From NCBI RefSeq assembly GCF_004923315.1, contig NZ_CP039651.1, forward strand, positions 62,001-126,000: 64,000 nt of DNA, read 5' to 3'. Position numbers and translations under genes: made by a program. Shown here one piece after another: positions 1-8,173 of this stretch. Positions within the stretch are counted from its first letter, which is position 1. Each line of letters begins with the position of its first letter. Below the pieces are notes generated by a model. The model saw only the letters and a program-made list of their open reading frames with translations, did not search any database and was not told the DNA's origin. Source of the DNA: Azospirillum sp. TSA2s. GTDB lineage: Bacteria; Pseudomonadota; Alphaproteobacteria; Azospirillales; Azospirillaceae.

Positions 1-13
1 TAGGAGGGAATGG

Positions 14-424
14 TCATGAGGATGCCTCCGGTGCAGGTTGGCCCAACAGCGCCCAGAAAGGGTGTTCGGGCTCAGGCATGGAAACGTGATTGGAACGGCG
101 CGTCGCCCAGTGCATATAGCTGGCAAGGCACGCTCGCAGCTTCTGCTCCATGACAGGCGTCCACAGCAACGCATGCTCCTTGGCCCACATCCACGCGCCG
201 GCCTCGCTGCACAAGCGGGTCTGAGACTGCCAGGGGCCGAGGATGTGGCCGACTTCGTGTAGCGCCACAGCATAAGTGGCCGCCGACTTCACCGGACGGA
301 TCTTCACCCGCCGTTCCTTGCGGAAGGCGCGGCCGCCGCGGGAATGCCCCTCGATCACGATCTCATGCGTTTCGCAGAGATGCGCGATATGGGCGGCCAT
401 CTGGGCGACGGTCACCCTGCTCAC
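14..424 (-). CDS. small HEVGH-motif metallopeptidase-like protein
   Basis: A 136-residue protein with a clear zinc-peptidase signature, HEVGH, at residues 56-60 (HExxH). It has no signal peptide or membrane segment, so it should be cytoplasmic. The start overlaps the stop of the upstream gene (ending at 421) by 4 bases, which suggests translational coupling in a minus-strand operon. The N-terminal 50 residues are basic. The motif is plain, but I cannot place the protein in a named family. ImmA/IrrE-like proteins are also short HExxH proteins of mobile elements, so an anti-repressor-type protease is one possibility. The substrate is unknown. Confidence 0.7.
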   Translation of the reverse strand: MSRVTVAQMAAHIAHLCETHEIVIEGHSRGGRAFRKERRVKIRPVKSAATYAVALHEVGHILGPWQSQTRLCSEAGAWMWAKEHALLWTPVMEQKLRACLASYMHWATRRSNHVSMPEPEHPFWALLGQPAPEASS

Positions 425-864
425 GCCGCGAGCGCCCCGATGCTCTTGGTCTGGCGCTGGTGAGCGGTGAGATCGAGGCCGATTGCCACCGTATCGGCCG
501 CCCGTTCGAGAATGTCATCGGTGATGACCTGGAGAGCTCGCCGCAGCGCGGGGAAGGGGCCCCGGAGTCCGTCTTCGACAACTGCCACTTCGGCGTCCGC
601 TGGAGCCTGTCGGGTGGCGGGAGTGTAGCGCACGGCGTCGACGGCCCAGAGCACGGCGGGAGCGCCATCGTGCTCGCCAAGGTGGGGGCGCACGTAGATG
701 TGGCCGTCAATGCTGATCTGGAGGCTGGGCTCGGCGCCGCCAAAGTCCTCGACGTTCACCGAGGTTCTGGTCAGGCCGATCACGACCAGCCCGGCCCGGA
801 GGTGCGGCGTGAGGGCCTCTAAGTCGGACTTCGACGGCAGGGACGGGGGGAGAGTGGCGCTCAC
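421..864 (-). CDS. hypothetical protein, operon member
   Basis: A 147-residue protein with a GTG start, translated just before and coupled (4-bp overlap) to the HEVGH protein. It is mildly acidic with no signal peptide or transmembrane segment. I do not recognise the family. The upstream DNA contains the short-stem leader type found before the 47-60 kb genes: CCTT and GGGCTGC upstream can pair in a crossing fashion with AAGG and GCGGCCC. This gene may therefore belong to the same regulon. Confidence 0.6.
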   Translation of the reverse strand: MSATLPPSLPSKSDLEALTPHLRAGLVVIGLTRTSVNVEDFGGAEPSLQISIDGHIYVRPHLGEHDGAPAVLWAVDAVRYTPATRQAPADAEVAVVEDGLRGPFPALRRALQVITDDILERAADTVAIGLDLTAHQRQTKSIGALAA

Positions 865-865
865 A

Positions 866-915
866 GTGTCCTCGTTGCGGGCCGCTCCTTGGCAGCCCTG
901 TTGGGTGATGGGAAG
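866..915 (-). promoter_or_regulatory. structured leader of the 421-864 gene
   Basis: On the minus strand, CCTT, then GGGCTGC, then AAGG, then GCGGCCC occur in that order just before the GTG. They can form two crossing stems, as in the leaders at 47-60 kb. Confidence 0.4.
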
Positions 916-953
916 GGTGTCGCGTTACGTCTGATCGTCGGACCCGCCAGACG

Positions 954-1316
954 TCACCGTCCGGGCTTTCCGCCGTCGTCATGAATCGCGTTCGGATCGA
1001 TACCCAGGACCCGGCAGGCCAAGCGGCGTAGAGCGCTCTTCGGGGACCGATGTGCAGGCTCGTGGAACATCCCGCAGGAAAAGGACCCGTTTGCGTTCTC
1101 GCGGATCACGCCAACGCACGCGCGGCCAAAGATGATGTGCCAGGAGCGATCTTCCTCTTCGACCATGCGGAAGGCCTGCGCACGCATGATCTGTTGGGTC
1201 AGTTCGTGCCCTCGCGGCATCCGGTTCCGACGCGTGTGGTTGGCCTGGATCTCGATGTATTTGTCGGCCACCCGAAAGTGATCCCGATACGACGGGTGGT
1301 GATGCTCGCCACGCAT
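954..1316 (-). CDS. hypothetical protein
   Basis: A 120-residue basic protein. The reading frame opens at 1373, but the ATG at 1316 is preferred. It has AAGGA 7 bases upstream, and a perfect hairpin (GGGACGG / CCGTCCC) occupies the earlier part of the frame. There is no recognisable domain, signal or membrane segment. The middle (RMVEEEDRSWHIIFGRACVG) looks like a small folded domain. It lies in the minus-strand operon with the HEVGH protein. Confidence 0.55.
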   Translation of the reverse strand: MRGEHHHPSYRDHFRVADKYIEIQANHTRRNRMPRGHELTQQIMRAQAFRMVEEEDRSWHIIFGRACVGVIRENANGSFSCGMFHEPAHRSPKSALRRLACRVLGIDPNAIHDDGGKPGR

Positions 1317-1399
1317 GGCGTCGTCCTTCTTGCGCGGGATAGGGGAGGGGAAGGGACGGCAAGACATGCTCACCGTCCCAACTGCTCAACCGGGAAACG

Positions 1400-1492
1400 T
1401 TACCCGATGGCCCGCACGCAGGCGTCCACGCACGGCAGATCACGTTCACGCGCGGCGTTGATGAGGCAGCTGAGATCAATGATCCTCGCCAT
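1400..1492 (-). CDS. possible 30-residue coupled ORF
   Basis: The ATG overlaps the stop of the upstream gene (TAATG arrangement at 1490-1494) and runs 30 codons to TAA. The product, starting MARIIDLSCLINAARERD, has three cysteines. Support is only positional: a tight overlap and a preceding purine-rich stretch at the end of the upstream gene. It may be a real tiny coupled gene or chance. Confidence 0.35.
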   Translation of the reverse strand: MARIIDLSCLINAARERDLPCVDACVRAIG

Positions 1493-2076
1493 TATGCTGC
1501 CTCCCGCTCGAAGCCATCCGCCGCATCGGAGAACAGCGCCCAGGTGGATGTGATGTCGCCACCATCGGGTCCGGTCACGTAGACCGACACCCCATCGTCG
1601 GCACGCTTAACGGTCACGGTCAGGCGGTCAGCCTGTACTTGGACAGCAGCATTGGGCTCGTTCAGCACGCAATGCCGGCGGGCTTCGTCTTCCACCGGCC
1701 CGCGCTTGCCAAGCGTGGCACCGATCATTTCGCGAAATCCGTCCAGTAGCTCCCACACCGCCGCCGTGTCCGTGTACTGGACCGCACCACACAGATCCGA
1801 AAAGGCAGCGATCCGGCCTTCCATTTCCAACAGCAGGTCCCGCATGGCGGGTGCTTGGGCGAACGTCGCAGCCAACGCTTTAGGTGACAGGCCGAGGGCC
1901 TTCATCACGGTGGCATCCCCGCCCAGCGGCACATAGGCGAAGAGGTTGCCGGGATGGCCTCCCTCCTTGAACATGGCCTCCGACACGTCGCCGACGGCAA
2001 GACATGTGGCTTCCGAAGTCGGGTCACCTGCGATAAGGCCGATCGTGGTCATGTGATGAGCGTGCAGCGTCTTCAT
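1492..2076 (-). CDS. hypothetical protein
   Basis: A 194-residue protein. The frame is open upstream to 2232, but that part overlaps the preceding gene. The ATG at 2076 follows GGGAGAG at good spacing, 13 bases after the stop of the 2090-2608 gene, so I place the start there. There is no signal peptide. The central region is alanine/leucine-rich and the C-terminal 60 residues look like a beta-rich domain. I do not recognise the family. It is the second gene of the minus-strand operon starting at 2608. Confidence 0.6.
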   Translation of the reverse strand: MKTLHAHHMTTIGLIAGDPTSEATCLAVGDVSEAMFKEGGHPGNLFAYVPLGGDATVMKALGLSPKALAATFAQAPAMRDLLLEMEGRIAAFSDLCGAVQYTDTAAVWELLDGFREMIGATLGKRGPVEDEARRHCVLNEPNAAVQVQADRLTVTVKRADDGVSVYVTGPDGGDITSTWALFSDAADGFEREAA

Positions 2077-2089
2077 CGCTCTCTCCCGC

Positions 2090-2608
2090 TCAAGCAGCCA
2101 GCAAGATCGCCTGGGCGCCGACATCGGACGCGGCGGGCGACGGTGCATCGGTGAGCGGTGGCAGACCTTCCTCGACCAACCGAAGTTCCGCCAGCAGCGC
2201 CTCGAAGCGCCCTTCGGCAATTGCCTGCTCAATGTCCCGATAGGCGGCGGTCACCTTGCCGCGCTGGGTCGCCTTGTGGGCGATGATCTTGGCCCCGTCG
2301 AACAGGATCGCTTGCCCATCCGCCTCATACTTGGCATCGGACGTGCGCTTGTAGGCAACGCCGTGCGAGCGCAGGAACGCCTCCAGCGTTTGGAACTCGC
2401 CGTTCGCCGCTTCATCGTCACAAAGGCGGAGCGTCTCGCCCAAACGGATCGTCTCGTCAATCAGGGTGAGGACTTCCTCCTGCAGAAGCGGTCCCTCTCC
2501 ATACTCAAGCCCGACGCCCTGCTCGGCCACGACGCGAGCCAGAGACTCACGAAGAAAATGGGGAAGCGGACCACCGATCATGATCGCAGCAGCCATGTAT
2601 TCTGACAT
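2090..2608 (-). CDS. hypothetical protein, first gene of minus-strand operon
   Basis: A 172-residue acidic protein with no signal peptide. The start ATG at 2608 is preceded by GAGGTGCATC, the same ribosome-binding/start context used by ssb, the exonuclease and the RNase H genes at 47-58 kb. That strongly suggests common control with that block although it lies on the opposite strand about 45 kb away. The region around residues 75-125 (predicted mixed alpha/beta) contains no motif I can name. Confidence 0.6.
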   Translation of the reverse strand: MSEYMAAAIMIGGPLPHFLRESLARVVAEQGVGLEYGEGPLLQEEVLTLIDETIRLGETLRLCDDEAANGEFQTLEAFLRSHGVAYKRTSDAKYEADGQAILFDGAKIIAHKATQRGKVTAAYRDIEQAIAEGRFEALLAELRLVEEGLPPLTDAPSPAASDVGAQAILLAA

Positions 2609-2662
2609 GATGCACCTCGCAATTGGACCCGTCCGATGGGGAGGTCGGCGGGTTAGCGCAGT
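2609..2662 (-). promoter_or_regulatory. structured leader with GAGGTGCATC start context
   Basis: Minus-strand leader of the 2090-2608 gene. ACCCG/CGGGT and CCGA/TCGG can form a nested hairpin, and ACCTC can pair with the Shine-Dalgarno GAGGT. The GAGGTGCATC immediately before the ATG matches the leaders at 47-58 kb. Confidence 0.5.
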
Positions 2663-3024
2663 TTCCGGCGCCGAATAGGCCTACAATATGTGCGCTTTGT
2701 ACGATTTTCAAGAATTAAATCAGACCAACTTACGCTATTTTGGTCTTCGCCAATGTACCGTGCCGTGCCTCCCCTTAATTATTTTAACTTTTACTTCGCG
2801 TCCTGGTAAGACATTGGAAGTGAGGCACTCTTGCCGCCCGATAATGATCAAGACCGGGCGTTTACGCATTACCGATCCGGAGCCGCGCGAGAAACGATAG
2901 AAAGCGATGTCTTTCACATGCGCGCGTTACCACCGCCTTTTGGTAGCTTGAACAGTCCGCTGCGAATGATGGTGCCGGCGTCCGGCCTCGACGTTGGTGG
3001 ACGATAGAGAGGGATACCCGACCA
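2663..3024. other. intergenic, partly AT-rich
   Basis: About 360 bases with no convincing gene. Bases 2690-2810 are clearly richer in A+T than the surroundings, with runs such as TTAATTATTTTAAC, and probably hold promoters for the divergent units. A 70-codon open frame at 2688-2900 has no coding character that I can see. Confidence 0.4.
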
Positions 3025-3426
3025 ATGGGACACACCCCATTCGCCGCCAGCGAGCGCTTGGCCCTGACCCACATGCGAATTGACCATCGAGCGGAGGTGG
3101 CGTGCGCCCGGATCGCTCGTCTCTTCGGAGGTCACTATGAAGGCGCTCAGCCCGCACACATCGTCGGTACGATAAGCAATCATCTCGGCGGAGATCTCGC
3201 CGTAGCACGGGTTCCCGAAGGCTATCCCGGAACCTGCGCGATGTTCTACAGCGGCCGATCTGGAACCAACTGCGCTGTTTTCCCGACCTATAGCGAGGCC
3301 GCTATTGCTGCTCGGATGGCGATTGACCCGACAATCGGCGGCTATGGCGAGGTGATACTCGACGCGGGGATCACGGCGCCGACGGACGCTATGTTTTTCA
3401 TATCGGCCGCGCATTGGTTGAACTGA
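3025..3426 (+). CDS. hypothetical protein
   Basis: A 133-residue protein, ATG start, followed closely by the 3447-3719 gene. It has no signal peptide or membrane segment. A competing open frame lies on the other strand at 2914-3429. I prefer the plus strand because the next gene follows 20 bases downstream in the same direction with a good ribosome-binding site. The family is not recognised. Confidence 0.45.
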   Translation: MGHTPFAASERLALTHMRIDHRAEVACARIARLFGGHYEGAQPAHIVGTISNHLGGDLAVARVPEGYPGTCAMFYSGRSGTNCAVFPTYSEAAIAARMAIDPTIGGYGEVILDAGITAPTDAMFFISAAHWLN

Positions 3427-3446
3427 CACATGGACAGGAATTCGGC

Positions 3447-3719
3447 ATGACCAATCCCATTCTGCCGCCCCACTTTCATAACGAGGCGCCAGTTGTTCGG
3501 ATCAAGAGCGGTCCTGATTGGGTTGATGTGCGACTTGACGACGACGGCCGCCTGTTTCTAGTCGCATACAACCTTGGTCCGGACGCCGACGCCGACGAAG
3601 CCCGGATGTTTGCGGATGAATTACGCCACGGGCCGAAGGGAATAATGGCTGGGCTGGATGACGCCGGCCCATGGGTGGACGAACACGGTGAGCCCATTCC
3701 CGGACAGTTCTCCGATTGA
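3447..3719 (+). CDS. hypothetical acidic protein
   Basis: A 90-residue acidic protein. The start ATG at 3447 is chosen because AGGA lies 8 bases upstream; the frame is open from 3414. It is rich in Asp/Glu, especially around residues 45-55 (DADADEA). It lies in a likely two-gene unit with 3025-3426. No family is recognised. Confidence 0.5.
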   Translation: MTNPILPPHFHNEAPVVRIKSGPDWVDVRLDDDGRLFLVAYNLGPDADADEARMFADELRHGPKGIMAGLDDAGPWVDEHGEPIPGQFSD

Positions 3720-3935
3720 TTTGAAGCGAGCATGCACCGGCGGACGTGTCTCTTCGTCGGCCGTGAGGATCAGGCCCGCATAGGTCATCAGCGTAGTGCT
3801 TTTCGATGGGCAGTTGGCATGGCGGCCGCATCACGGCCAGTCGACTAACCGGCACGCGCCCTAGCTTTGAAGTCTCCGGTCGAAGTGTTGGTGATCCCTT
3901 TGCCCAGCACTCTGCTTCAGGATAGACTCCCAGCT

Positions 3936-4982
3936 ATGCCCCTCCTCGCCTTCTCCACCGCTGGCGCTCGGTTCCCTGCCTGGTCCATGACCGACGCGGA
4001 GTGGGACGCGCTTAAAGCCACCTACCGGGAGCTTGGCCTAGCGGCCAGCTGCTGCTCCACCCCTGTCGTGCCAGTGATCAGTTCGCGCGGCTGGCGGTTT
4101 TTTCGTCACGCTCCCGGTACCAGCTGCGAACACCGAGAGTCACCTGAGCATATAGTCGCGAAGACGCTTGCCGCACGCGCAGCCGAAGCGCTCGGCCTGA
4201 CCGTGACGACGGAAGCACGCGGACCTGATGGCCGCTGGCGGGCTGATGTCCTCGTGCAACATCCGGTGCGAGGGTGGAGCGTCGCTATTGAGATCCAGAT
4301 GTCTCGCTGTGCCTTGGACGAGATCGAGCGCCGGCAAGCAGCCTACGCTGCCGACGGCGTGCGCGGCGCGTGGTTGATCGGCTTCAGCCTGCCGGACTAC
4401 GAGCCCAATCGTGATCTGCCGCTATTCCACCTGGTTCCGCTGCGTGACGGGATCCTGGCACCATGGGTTGACCATGGCGATGGCCGGCAGACCTCCATCA
4501 GCGACTTCGTGACGTTGTTGCTGAGCCGTCGGGTGCGTTTGCCCGAGCCTGCCGCGCACACCCTATCGCTGTCGGCGGTTGCCTCCCCATCAAACTGCTG
4601 GAAGTGCTTTCAGAACCAAATGCTGCTGGTGAGCTTTGTGAACGCCCCCCTTGGCATTTTTGCCCCCAAGGGATGGCTCCTGGCAAAGGACCTGGCAAAG
4701 GTACCGGAAATCTATGCTGCCTACCGGCAGGCCGTGCCGATGCTTTTGCGGTCCGTTCCAGACTTGTCGGTGCTCCGCCCACCAAGGCACGCGGATGCAA
4801 AGCCCGAGCTCCAGGGCTACTGCCCGGCGTGCGATGCGCCGCAATCCCTCCACCGATTGAATCAGGCTCTGCTGGACCCGGCGCATCAGCGTTGCTGGTC
4901 GTTGTCGGATGGTCAGGAGTGGTCTCTGCAGGAGCGGGTTCGGCCGCGCTGGGAATGGCCGAACACACCGGAGCCGATATAG
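3936..4982 (+). CDS. CoiA-like competence/nuclease family protein
   Basis: A 348-residue protein that I assign to the CoiA-like family from its PD-(D/E)XK-type core: an ESPEHIVAK segment, then RWRADVLV, then AIEIQMS followed by a helix with ERRQAAYAADGVRGAWLIG. The Asp of RADV and the Glu of EIQ would be the metal ligands. Two CxxC pairs (CWKC and CPAC) in the C-terminal third look like a zinc-binding module. The frame is open from a TTG at 3867, but the ATG at 3936 gives the family-like N-terminus. CoiA-like proteins have been linked to DNA processing during uptake, and a role on incoming plasmid DNA is inference. The last 485 bases overlap an antiparallel frame. Confidence 0.65.
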   Translation: MPLLAFSTAGARFPAWSMTDAEWDALKATYRELGLAASCCSTPVVPVISSRGWRFFRHAPGTSCEHRESPEHIVAKTLAARAAEALGLTVTTEARGPDGRWRADVLVQHPVRGWSVAIEIQMSRCALDEIERRQAAYAADGVRGAWLIGFSLPDYEPNRDLPLFHLVPLRDGILAPWVDHGDGRQTSISDFVTLLLSRRVRLPEPAAHTLSLSAVASPSNCWKCFQNQMLLVSFVNAPLGIFAPKGWLLAKDLAKVPEIYAAYRQAVPMLLRSVPDLSVLRPPRHADAKPELQGYCPACDAPQSLHRLNQALLDPAHQRCWSLSDGQEWSLQERVRPRWEWPNTPEPI

Positions 4983-5838
4983 CCGCGGACAGACGCTGGA
5001 AGCTGCCCGTGGTGTTCGGCTGCGCACCGCCCGCCTCTATCTCCGTGTCGCAGTTGGACGATGGAGCCGGTGCCGAAGCCGGGGTCGCGACACTGCCCGG
5101 CCACTTGCCTTCGGCCACCAGCCGGGCCTTCATCTCGTCAAACCGAGCGATCTCTGCGACGCGCTCGGCCCGTCGGCGCTCATCCAGCGCGGTGCGCTCG
5201 GCGGTCGTCAGGCGCCTTGGAGCTGCGATCTGCGACGGCATCTCCAGACAGCGACGCAAGCGGTCGCGCTGCTGACGGGCTTGGCCGACCAGCCGCTCGC
5301 ACATCGCACGGATCTCGCCAGGGTAGGGCGCCCGTCGGTTATCCGGGGTGCGGCGCCATATCCGGCACGCTTCCTCGACGGCCCACAGGGGATACTCCTC
5401 GATGTCCTCGCCCCACTGGCCTGCGATATCTTCCTCCATCTCCAGAGCCCGGTCCGGCTGCCGATAGTAGGAGAGCAGCACGGCAACGGCGCGCATGGCG
5501 CGGGCGTTGGTTTCCCAATCCTGCGGACGCAGGTATTCGTCGAACGCCGCCATTGCCTCTTCAGCGGCTGTGCGCTCGGCCGCCGGGACTGGGCTGGCTC
5601 GCCAGGCCTTCTCGGTGGTCCCGAGAAACTCAAACCGGTGATGTGCTCCGTCCTTCGGACTTGCCGGTTCAGCTGAGGTGAGGGAAACCTGCTCGGCGCG
5701 CAAGAGCCGCTCGAGCCCAGGCGTCAAAGCGGGCTTGGCCGGCAGCCGCTGGAACGGCACCACCTCGCCTCGCCGCTCGCCGATCGGTGTCGTAGACGGA
5801 TGCGGGGCCCGGGGCAGCATGATTGGCGGAACGGTCAT
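4498..5838 (-). CDS. possible replication accessory protein, C-terminal half doubtful
   Basis: A 446-codon frame. The first 250 residues look coding: a helical domain (residues about 90-210) with the pattern EEYPLWAVEEACRIW and later APYPGEIRAMCERLVG, then a charged helix (RTALDERRRAERVAEIARFDE). This resembles small replication-associated proteins of phages and plasmids, but I cannot name the family. The remainder is Pro/Ser/Ala-rich, and from 4982 down to 4498 it lies antisense to the CoiA-like gene, so the true stop may have been lost. The start overlaps the upstream HTH gene by 170 bases, which is unusual. A later GTG around 5768 is an alternative start. Confidence 0.45.
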   Translation of the reverse strand: MTVPPIMLPRAPHPSTTPIGERRGEVVPFQRLPAKPALTPGLERLLRAEQVSLTSAEPASPKDGAHHRFEFLGTTEKAWRASPVPAAERTAAEEAMAAFDEYLRPQDWETNARAMRAVAVLLSYYRQPDRALEMEEDIAGQWGEDIEEYPLWAVEEACRIWRRTPDNRRAPYPGEIRAMCERLVGQARQQRDRLRRCLEMPSQIAAPRRLTTAERTALDERRRAERVAEIARFDEMKARLVAEGKWPGSVATPASAPAPSSNCDTEIEAGGAQPNTTGSFQRLSAAISAPVCSAIPSAAEPAPAETTPDHPTTTSNADAPGPAEPDSIGGGIAAHRTPGSSPGARALHPRALVGGAPTSLERTAKASARPAGRQHRFPVPLPGPLPGAIPWGQKCQGGRSQSSPAAFGSESTSSSLMGRQPPTAIGCARQARANAPDGSATTSRSR

Positions 5839-6505
5839 GGCGCTTGATCTCCTTCCTGATCCAGCAGCGGAAGATGGACGAGGGGTCGGGCAGGGGCTGG
5901 CCGCGGTAGTGGCCGACGAACTTCTGGGCGACGTTCGCCACGTCTTCCGAACTCAAATCCGGGCGAGCTGTGGTGGCAAAGGACAGGTCGGCATGCGAAG
6001 GGGTCCAGCCGTCGTCTAGCGGGTCTGGCGGCGTTGGGACGGTCCGGTTCGCTGTGCCGTCATCACCAAGATCGGTGTCTCCCTCCAGCGCGCTCGCGCG
6101 CCCAAGAGAGAGAGATTCTTGATGGAGATGTTCGGGGTGTTCTGTGTCGCCGTCGGCAACAGTGGTTGGCACCTCGTCGACAGCATGGTGGAGGCTGCCC
6201 AAGAAGCCGTCCAACAGCGTCTCGTGTCCGGGGAGCTGGTAGGTGCAGACCCGGATCTTCGGATTCGGATGTTGGCCCTTCACAACCAGCCCCAAGCTGA
6301 CGAGCCTCGCCAGCACGCTGTTCGCCGTCGAGCGGTTGATCTTCAGCGTGGTCGCAATTGTGGTCTGCGACGGCCAGGACAGCCCGGTGCGGTCTGCATG
6401 GATGGACAGGACCGTTAGGACGCCAAGCTCAAGGACTCCGACATCGGGATGGTTGAGGTAACGTGCGGGCACAAGCCCCACCCTCTGCTTGGAAGCGTGT
6501 TCCAT
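5669..6505 (-). CDS. helix-turn-helix protein, probable replication/regulatory role
   Basis: A 278-residue protein with an N-terminal winged helix-turn-helix: LELGVLTVLSIHADR, then SWPSQTTIATTLKINRSTANSVLARLVSLGLVVK (residues about 28-78). This is the HTH_36 type found in phage and plasmid replication proteins. The middle is acidic and Pro-rich. A second conserved-looking patch, VANVAQKFVGHYRGQPLPDPSSIFRCWIRKE, lies near residue 195. It is transcribed away from the iteron array and is the first gene of a minus-strand unit with the 446-codon frame. Its position at the origin suggests a role in replication or copy control. Confidence 0.6.
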   Translation of the reverse strand: MEHASKQRVGLVPARYLNHPDVGVLELGVLTVLSIHADRTGLSWPSQTTIATTLKINRSTANSVLARLVSLGLVVKGQHPNPKIRVCTYQLPGHETLLDGFLGSLHHAVDEVPTTVADGDTEHPEHLHQESLSLGRASALEGDTDLGDDGTANRTVPTPPDPLDDGWTPSHADLSFATTARPDLSSEDVANVAQKFVGHYRGQPLPDPSSIFRCWIRKEIKRHDRSANHAAPGPASVYDTDRRAARRGGAVPAAAGQARFDAWARAALARRAGFPHLS

Positions 6506-6717
6506 GCAGTTGCTCCAATTCTATAAAAGTACGGCAATAGACCATCGTGCCCAAAGTCGCTAAACTTGGGTGAACGGCACTGCCGAACTTCGAATTCTGT
6601 TTGATGCGAAAGGCCCCACGCGGGAGCCCGACATTACATTTCGACGTTCATGGTCACTTCTTCCTTCCGGACTAAACGGCTGTCCAACGATTCACACAGA
6701 ACGACGTGGATCGAATC

Positions 6718-7119
6718 CGCCATTATGGCCTCCGATCCGTCACCGTGACGTGGAGGGGGGCATAACGGCTGAGTGTTGCTTGCCATGATGCTCCAAGGCA
6801 CGTCACGGTGACGCAGCGTGGAGCGTGATGGCGGGACTTTGGCCGCACCAGTATGCTCCACACGGTGTCACCCCCAGCGACTCACGCGGATTCGTGGCTT
6901 CTGCTAAGGTGCGAGTGAGTCATCTCGCCATTATGCCCCATGCGACGTCACCCACGGCAGGAGCCATCTGCTCGGCTTTTACAGCGGCAATGGTGAATGG
7001 AGACTGGACGTTATGCGCCAAACCGCAGTGTGGTGACGCCTAAGAGGCTATGATGGCGACGTTGTGGGCGATCCTGTCTTACGTTTCGACGTGGTGACGG
7101 AGCGGGGGGCATAATGGCG
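6718..7119. repeat. iteron cluster 1: two palindromic pairs and four single half-sites
   Basis: The unit is a 25-bp half-site of the form GCCATTAT, G/A-CCTCC-like middle, CGTCAC. Two full head-to-head pairs (about 50-bp palindromes with core TCACCGTGA or TCACGGTGA) lie at 6718-6769 and 6782-6833, with cores 63 bp apart. Single half-sites follow at about 6850-6871, 6927-6951, 7033-7058 and 7094-7119. The last two are in reverse orientation. Confidence 0.8.
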
Positions 7120-7364
7120 GCACTTTCGGACACCCTGCGCCAGATCGTGATGGGGACGACGCATTGGTGGCCATGATGACGTAGCGGACCAGTCCTGGGC
7201 TCCGCGCCACTTCTGGGGGGCATTGGCGCCTTCGGGCCAGTCGGTAGCCAGGACGTGCCTGCCGAGTCTGCCGACCCAAGTCGTGCTAGGACACCCGCTA
7301 CAGCAGCTGGAAAACTCAGCCTCCGGCACAATAAGTGGCGCTTCGCAAGCACTGCGATACATGA

Positions 7365-7391
7365 GAAAGACGTCGATTTTCGGCGTCTTTA
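7365..7391 (+). promoter_or_regulatory. lone transfer box (inverted repeat only)
   Basis: GAAAGACGT, 9 bp, GGCGTCTTT: the same 27-bp inverted repeat found before the transfer operons. It lacks the downstream GGCGCGAAG and no gene starts within 700 bases. It sits between the two iteron clusters. Confidence 0.5.
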
Positions 7392-7553
7392 CCCCGTATC
7401 GCTGAGCTTGCTTCGTGTGTATCGTCTCGGCGACCAAATTGAGTTTTAGAAGGCCAAGCGACGTTCCCACGGAATGTGGCCTACGCTGAGGAGGTTGCTG
7501 GAGTCAGGCTGAAGGAAGCGTCAGCCCCAAGGGTACGGTGATCATTCGGTGAA

Positions 7554-8137
7554 CCATCATGGCCTCTAACACGTCACCGTGACGTGGTCGGGGCCATAAT
7601 GGCGGACCCCCGTTGCGCGATATGCCATTATAGCCCCCAGCACGTCACCGTGACGCAGCGGAGGCTATGCTGGCGCGACTCAAGTCTGCATTTATAGCCT
7701 CCGCCGCGTCACGGTGACGTGCTGGAGGCTATGGTGGCGCGTTTGTCTCCGCGCAGCGTGGCGGGCATAGTCTCTAGATCGCGACCGCTGAGTTGTCGGT
7801 CGCGGTTGTGGGCCATTATGGCCTCTGCTGCGTCACCATGACGTGCCTGAGGCTGTATTGGCGCGGGTCAGTCCGCGGGGATAGCCTCTAACGCGTCACC
7901 GTGACGCAGCGGAGGCCATGATGGCGTTCCGCAAGGGCTCCATTGGAGCCGCAAGCTGCATCAAGCCATGCACTGCGACGACACCTCGCTGCCGGCCATT
8001 ATAGCCTCCGCTGCGTCACGGTGACGTTCCGAGGGCTATGAAGGCTACGCCTATGCCGCCATTATGCCCCCCGCTGCGTCACCCCAGCCTTGATAGCCAC
8101 CGTAAGCCCGTTGCCATCATAACCCCCGCCGCGTCAC
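7554..8137. repeat. iteron cluster 2: six palindromic pairs and two half-sites before the Rep gene
   Basis: Full pairs lie at 7554-7604, 7624-7675, 7688-7739, 7812-7863, 7880-7926 and 7995-8045. Lone half-sites lie at 8058-8082 and 8113-8137. Core centres (7578, 7649, 7713, 7837, 7900, 8020) are spaced by about 62 bp or twice that, roughly six helical turns. The half-site nearest the Rep start codon may serve as its operator. Confidence 0.85.
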
Positions 8138-8173
8138 TATGGTGCAACCGGCACAATCAAGACATGAAGGCCT

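Larger units (their letters stand above)
6506..8173. other. putative origin of replication region
   Basis: A 1.67-kb stretch without a credible gene between a divergent HTH gene and the Rep_3 initiator. It is filled by palindromic iterons in two clusters, 6718-7119 and 7554-8137. Between the clusters lies a lone transfer box (7365-7391) and about 400 bases with no clear feature. The whole arrangement is that of an iteron-controlled plasmid origin. Confidence 0.75.

Noticed and set aside
2688..2900. 70-codon plus-strand ORF in the AT-rich gap
   Set aside because: No ribosome-binding site, no recognisable composition or motif, and probably promoter DNA.
2914..3429. 171-codon minus-strand ORF opposite 3025-3426
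   Set aside because: The plus-strand gene is followed in the same direction by a well-started gene; the minus ORF has no good ribosome-binding site or operon partner. The choice is not certain.
6600..8140. Repeats at the origin as a CRISPR array
   Set aside because: The repeats are palindromic, of uneven arrangement and mixed orientation, with no uniform spacers and no cas genes; the adjacent Rep_3 gene explains them as iterons.
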